Shown: positions 60,441 to 64,000 of the stretch, piece by piece | Layout: every line of letters starts with the position of its first letter | Numbering within the stretch: the first letter of the stretch is position 1 | Source: Flavobacteriaceae bacterium UBA5534 | Lineage (GTDB): Bacteria > Bacteroidota > Bacteroidia > Flavobacteriales > Flavobacteriaceae | Reading direction: 5' to 3' | DNA length: 64,000 nt | Assembly (NCBI GenBank): GCA_002426015.1 | Contig: DINS01000017.1 | Span: forward strand, 56,365 to 120,364 | Notes under the pieces: model-generated | Database searches by the model: none | The model's input: the letters and a program-made list of their open reading frames with translations, nothing else | Told to the model about the DNA's origin: nothing | Program-made: the position numbers and the translations under genes

Positions 60441-61259
60441 CTAACCTCCTATTCGTATCATCATTTGCTTACCATCACCTCTTTGAGATTGAAAGCGTTC
60501 CATCATTTCCTTATTTTTCTTTTCCATGATCTCGTCAAATTCTTTTTGAGTCACTTCTTTACCTTTTTTTGGTTCGACAATTTCAACCTTCTCTTTAGGA
60601 TTGATAATTATTTTTGTACAAACCAATGTTAAATCGCCATCGTTTATTTCTAATATTAGGCCTGGCAACCCATAAAAGTCCTCCGGACCGTTGTTAACAG
60701 GTATTTGAGGTGTGTACCAAGCTGAAGTGATTCGCTCTTTCTTTAAACTCTCCAATTCGCCTTTTTCATTAACCGTTTGAGTCGTTACTTCATCTTTAAA
60801 AATCGCCTTAAAACAAGTGTAAACACCAATGTTTTTTGTTTCATTGACCAACTCCCACTTACGATTGGTCAAGGTGTCTTTTATTAAAAATTGCTTACCA
60901 AAAATTTCAGTTTGATTAGTGTATCTATTTTCTTTTGCGTTTTTATACATTATGTCAGTGCTTTGAGAAACAACAATGTTAAATCCGTTAGCACTAGCAG
61001 GAGCAGGTGCTTCCAATTGTTCGTTTTGTTTGTAAATAGATTCATCCTGATTAAAAGTGAGCGTGTACTCCCTTTGGAATTGCTTTCTTAACTGTTCTTG
61101 TATTTGCTCATTTAATGCAGCATTTGCATTGTTATCATCCATTTTTAAATCTACTTTTCGATGAGATTTATAGGTTGCCTCGCCACTAAACTCCTGTGCA
61201 TTTGCACTGGTAACAACTAAAGCCAATGCATAAATGATTAATTTGGTAATTGCATTCAT
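60441..61259 (-). CDS. GLPGLI-family exported protein
   Basis: 272 aa: signal peptide (about 1-21), then FSGEATYKSHRKVDLKMDDN and FYGLPGLILEINDGDL, the family motif. The C-terminus is Met/Lys-rich (GDGKQMMIRIGG). It is a paralogue of the next gene downstream and divergent from a two-component system. Confidence 0.86.
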   Translation of the reverse strand: MNAITKLIIYALALVVTSANAQEFSGEATYKSHRKVDLKMDDNNANAALNEQIQEQLRKQFQREYTLTFNQDESIYKQNEQLEAPAPASANGFNIVVSQSTDIMYKNAKENRYTNQTEIFGKQFLIKDTLTNRKWELVNETKNIGVYTCFKAIFKDEVTTQTVNEKGELESLKKERITSAWYTPQIPVNNGPEDFYGLPGLILEINDGDLTLVCTKIIINPKEKVEIVEPKKGKEVTQKEFDEIMEKKNKEMMERFQSQRGDGKQMMIRIGG

Positions 61260-61311
61260 ATTTGTTCGGTTTTTTGATTTTTAACTCTACAAAGATGGGC
61301 AAGTATTTATA

Positions 61312-61345
61312 ATCTTTTAGTTAATGAGTGTTAACGTGTGTTAAC
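61312..61345. promoter_or_regulatory. tandem GTTAA direct repeats before the two-component system
   Basis: GTTAAT (61320), GTTAAC (61330), GTTAAC (61340): three copies at exactly 10-bp pitch. The first is inside the 14-base sequence shared with 60398. GTTAA-N5-GTTAA spacing resembles OmpR/CpxR-type boxes (GTAAA-N5-GTAAA). A likely site for the response regulator encoded nearby. Confidence 0.6.
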
Positions 61346-61372
61346 CGATTAGTTTTAAATTGCTTTAACTTT

Positions 61373-61380
61373 TACATTTG
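61373..61380 (+). promoter_or_regulatory. -7 box for the histidine kinase gene
   Basis: TACATTTG, a perfect consensus, ends four bases before the kinase ATG (61385), so the transcript would be almost leaderless. No clear -33 box is at the right distance; the GTTAA repeats lie upstream. Confidence 0.55.
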
Positions 61381-61384
61381 ATAT

Positions 61385-62848
61385 ATGAATGAAAGAAAAT
61401 ACAATAGCATTTTATATTTTATTATCATTACAATGTTGCTGACTGTAGCCATACAAGGCTATTGGAATTACAACACCTATCAAGAAAATAAGCAACGATA
61501 CATTAATGATGTGCAGATTGCTTTAGACAATGCTATTGAAATTTATTATGCCGATTTGGCCGAAGCCAATCAGATGACGATCATAAAATCGGACACATTG
61601 GAATTTAACAGCAAATCATTCGCTATAAATTCAGATTCTATATTTTCAGAATTGAAAGAAGGCTATAAAGATGCTATTGATTATGACATCGCAGGATTTA
61701 CACAATTTATCGATTCATCGCATGGGTTTAATTTTAATGGTGCCAATAAAGAACTCACGCAGGTTAAAATGTTCAGAGGCAAATCGGCTTCCGATAGCAT
61801 AAAGCTTTTAAAAGGAATAAAGGCAATTTTTATATCGATACATAATGATACTTTAGATTTAAAATCACTGAACTCCATTTTAACCAAAGAATTAGAGCGC
61901 AAAAAATTGTCAATAGATTTTGCTTTGAAACATTATGAGAACGATAGTGTCGTTAATGCTTACAACAAAGCCAAAATTACTCCCGATTTTCTAAAAACAA
62001 CTGCTAAAACAAAATTTTTAAAGCACAATGAAACTTTAGAGCTTCACTACGCCAATGCTACAAAAATCATTCTTCAAAAAGGAATACTCGAAATTTTGCT
62101 GTCGTTTTTGCTCATTTTAGCAATCATTTCTTGCCTGTTCTATTTGTTGAAGATTATCAAAAACCAAAAGCAGTTAGCCGAAGTTAAAAACGACCTCATT
62201 AGCAATATTACTCACGAATTTAAAACACCCATCGCTACCATTAGTGTGGCTCTGGAAAGCATCAAAAACTTTAAAGTGATTGACAACAAAGAGAAAACAA
62301 AAGCATATGTAGATATGTCTAACGATCAGCTGACAAAGCTGAATGTCATGGTCGAAAAATTATTGGAAACAGCTACTTTAGATAGTGATAGTTTGCAGCT
62401 GAATAAAGAGCTTGTTGATATTGATGATCTGCTACATACAATCGTTGAAAAACATCAACTGCAAACCAAAGAAAAAACCATCCATTTTACACCTTCAGCC
62501 CAGCAATTGATGGCCAAGGTTGATATATTTCATTTTGAAAATGCCCTAAATAATGTTTTAGACAATGCCATTAAATATGGAGGAAACAACATAACCATAT
62601 CAATTGAACAAAATTCGTTTGCCTTTACGATTTACATTTCAGATGACGGAAACTCTTTAACCAAAGCCAATAAAGAAAAAATATTTGAAAAATTTTATCG
62701 TGTCCCAAAAGGCAATACCCATGATGTTAAAGGGTTTGGCATTGGCTTATATTATACCAAAAAAATTATCGAAAAGCATAATGGAGCCATTTATCTAGAT
62801 TTAGAGAACAAACAAACAACATTTAAAATAAGTCTTCCAAATGAGTAA
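61385..62848 (+). CDS. sensor histidine kinase
   Basis: 487 aa. TM1 is at about 8-25 and TM2 at about 234-256, with a periplasmic sensor region of ~205 residues between them. HisKA (about 262-330) has the phospho-His277 in ISNITHEFKTPIATISV. The ATPase domain follows (NALNNVLDNAIKYGGNN, then KGFGIGLYYTKKIIEKH). It overlaps the response regulator by 8 bp. Two GLPGLI genes are divergent from it. Confidence 0.92.
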   Translation: MNERKYNSILYFIIITMLLTVAIQGYWNYNTYQENKQRYINDVQIALDNAIEIYYADLAEANQMTIIKSDTLEFNSKSFAINSDSIFSELKEGYKDAIDYDIAGFTQFIDSSHGFNFNGANKELTQVKMFRGKSASDSIKLLKGIKAIFISIHNDTLDLKSLNSILTKELERKKLSIDFALKHYENDSVVNAYNKAKITPDFLKTTAKTKFLKHNETLELHYANATKIILQKGILEILLSFLLILAIISCLFYLLKIIKNQKQLAEVKNDLISNITHEFKTPIATISVALESIKNFKVIDNKEKTKAYVDMSNDQLTKLNVMVEKLLETATLDSDSLQLNKELVDIDDLLHTIVEKHQLQTKEKTIHFTPSAQQLMAKVDIFHFENALNNVLDNAIKYGGNNITISIEQNSFAFTIYISDDGNSLTKANKEKIFEKFYRVPKGNTHDVKGFGIGLYYTKKIIEKHNGAIYLDLENKQTTFKISLPNE

Positions 62849-63524
62849 AAGAGTGACTATACTTTTAGCCGAAGATGAGCCTGCACTTGGTATGATTATC
62901 AAAGAAAGTCTTGAAACTAGAAATTTTAAGGTGCTGCTATGCGACAATGGTGAGAAAGCCTATAGTTTATACAAGTCCGAACTCCCAGAATTGTTGGTTC
63001 TTGATGTAATGATGCCAAAAAAAGATGGATTTACTTTAGCGAAAGAAATCAGGCTTGAAGATGATACAATTCCAATCATTTTCCTAACTGCGAAATCGCA
63101 AACTCAAGATGTGGTTGAAGGCTTTACAATTGGTGGCAATGATTATTTAAAAAAACCCTTTAGTATGGAAGAACTGATTGTGAGAATCAATAATCTACTC
63201 AATCGTACACAGCTACAAAAAAACTCTGAAATCCTACAAATCGGACATTATATGTTTGATTTTACAAAACAAACACTCCAATTTAAGGATGAAGAAAAAT
63301 TACCACTAACACATCGCGAAGCGCATCTATTGTTCCATTTGATAAAAAACAAAAATCAGGTATTGGACCGAACTTTAATCCTTAACAAACTTTGGGGAAG
63401 TGACGATTTTTTTAATGCCAGAAGCATGGATGTCTTTATCACCAAGCTTCGTAAAAAATTGAGTGCCGACAAACAAATACAAATATTGAATGTAAGAGGA
63501 TTTGGTTATAAGTTAATTTGTTAG
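62841..63524 (+). CDS. OmpR-family response regulator
   Basis: 227 aa: receiver (about 1-120) with phospho-acceptor Asp55 (LLVLDVMMPKKDG) and Lys105 (YLKKPFS). The winged-helix DNA-binding domain is at about 130-227 (LTHREAHLLFHLIKNKNQVL; RSMDVFITKLRKKLSA). Partner of the kinase just upstream. It may bind the GTTAA repeats at 61320-61345. Confidence 0.94.
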   Translation: MSKRVTILLAEDEPALGMIIKESLETRNFKVLLCDNGEKAYSLYKSELPELLVLDVMMPKKDGFTLAKEIRLEDDTIPIIFLTAKSQTQDVVEGFTIGGNDYLKKPFSMEELIVRINNLLNRTQLQKNSEILQIGHYMFDFTKQTLQFKDEEKLPLTHREAHLLFHLIKNKNQVLDRTLILNKLWGSDDFFNARSMDVFITKLRKKLSADKQIQILNVRGFGYKLIC

Positions 63525-63557
63525 AAGTGGATTGATTTTTGTAATTTTCAATCCATT

Positions 63558-64000
63558 ATGAAATATCTCGTTTGCATCTGCCTTTCTTTTTCCATTTTTT
63601 CATTTTCTCAAGAAAAAGTGGAGGCTATTCTCATAAAAAGTATAGACCTCAATGAGCAAACTATTGTCGGTATTGATAACTTCGGAATTCTTTATACTAT
63701 AAAAGATGAAACGTTTAGCAAAAAAGAAAATGGCAAAACGATAACCTATAGCAATGTGCAACTTGGCAACATCTCATCGGCAAATGTTTTTAATCCATTA
63801 AAGATAAACCTGTTTTACAAGAACTTCAACACAGCTATCATTCTCGATAACCGATTGGCAGAAATCAAAAAGATTGATTTTAATGCTATACAACCATATA
63901 AAAACGTGTCACATGTTTCGACAGGTTATGATACCACTCTTTGGATATTTAATACTGACACGCAACAATTGGAATTGTTTGATTATAAAACCAATAAAAT
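63558..64000 (+). CDS. exported protein, N-terminal part (runs off the right edge)
   Basis: I translated it from ATG 63558: signal peptide KYLVCICLSFSIFSFS then QEKVEAILIKSIDLNEQTIV. 147 codons to the window edge, no stop. Repeating DNFGILYTIKDETF / FNTAIILDNRLAEIKK-like segments suggest blades of a beta-propeller. It begins 33 bp after the response regulator. I do not recognise the family. Confidence 0.78.
   Translation, partial: MKYLVCICLSFSIFSFSQEKVEAILIKSIDLNEQTIVGIDNFGILYTIKDETFSKKENGKTITYSNVQLGNISSANVFNPLKINLFYKNFNTAIILDNRLAEIKKIDFNAIQPYKNVSHVSTGYDTTLWIFNTDTQQLELFDYKTNK

Noticed and set aside
1..64000. tRNA, rRNA, insertion sequences or prophage
   Set aside because: I looked for cloverleaf ends, transposases, integrases and phage genes in the gaps and found none.

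Overview
The window looks like a chromosomal segment of a member of the Flavobacteriaceae (Bacteroidota). The evidence is AT-rich DNA, gliding-motility genes (gldA, gldB, gldC), a type IX secretion C-terminal sorting domain, GLPGLI-family and DUF3857/transglutaminase proteins, a fused E1 alpha/beta 2-oxoacid dehydrogenase, and promoters of the Bacteroidota type (TTTG, about 19 nt, TAnnTTTG). I see no tRNA, rRNA, transposase, phage gene or CRISPR array, and I cannot name the genus.

Region 1 (1-16025, all minus strand): a phenylacetate degradation cluster. In transcription order: TetR regulator, a perfect 18-bp operator-like palindrome, paaE, paaA, paaB, paaC, paaD, a VOC protein, paaG, paaH, paaI, paaJ, a GIY-YIG nuclease, paaZ (fused to a DinB-like domain), a second crotonase, paaY, then E2 and fused E1 of a 2-oxoacid dehydrogenase (E1 runs off the left edge). 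No phenylacetate-CoA ligase is present. Short interspersed palindromes sit at many gene junctions and enter several coding sequences.

Region 2 (16071-30425): rhodanese, gldC-gldB, nadE, a LuxR-type regulator with Glu at the phospho-Asp site, dnaG without zinc ligands, an ECF sigma/membrane protein/outer-membrane protein operon, an ASST-like lipoprotein, polyprenyl synthetase, a T9SS-exported adhesin-like protein, rlmN and queA.

Region 3 (30541-42230): aroA, a MazG-like protein, two DUF3857 proteins (one with a degenerate transglutaminase site), dtd, rsgA, then the operon pheA - aminotransferase - tyrA - DAHP synthase/chorismate mutase. Upstream of pheA is a complete candidate attenuator: promoter, a 25-residue leader peptide packed with Tyr/Phe/Trp, and an intrinsic terminator abutting the pheA start.

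Region 4 (42322-54544): gldA, a GIN-domain lipoprotein, a PagL-like deacylase, an aminotransferase, then methionine metabolism: metF and a two-gene metH on the minus strand behind a SAM-I riboswitch, and metK on the plus strand behind a SAM-II-type riboswitch. The two riboswitch classes stand back to back in one 402-bp intergenic region. An M28 peptidase follows.

Region 5 (54729-64000): a lipoprotein with a carboxypeptidase-regulatory-like domain, a TonB-dependent-type outer-membrane protein with two GLPGLI proteins, a divergent histidine kinase/response regulator pair, and a truncated exported protein. Three direct GTTAA repeats at 10-bp pitch lie between the GLPGLI gene and the kinase, and a 14-base sequence is shared upstream of both GLPGLI genes.

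The items most worth a second look are the aromatic leader-peptide attenuator, the paired SAM-I/SAM-II switches, the palindrome families that enter genes together with the GIY-YIG gene they flank, and a three-copy structured element showing compensatory base changes.
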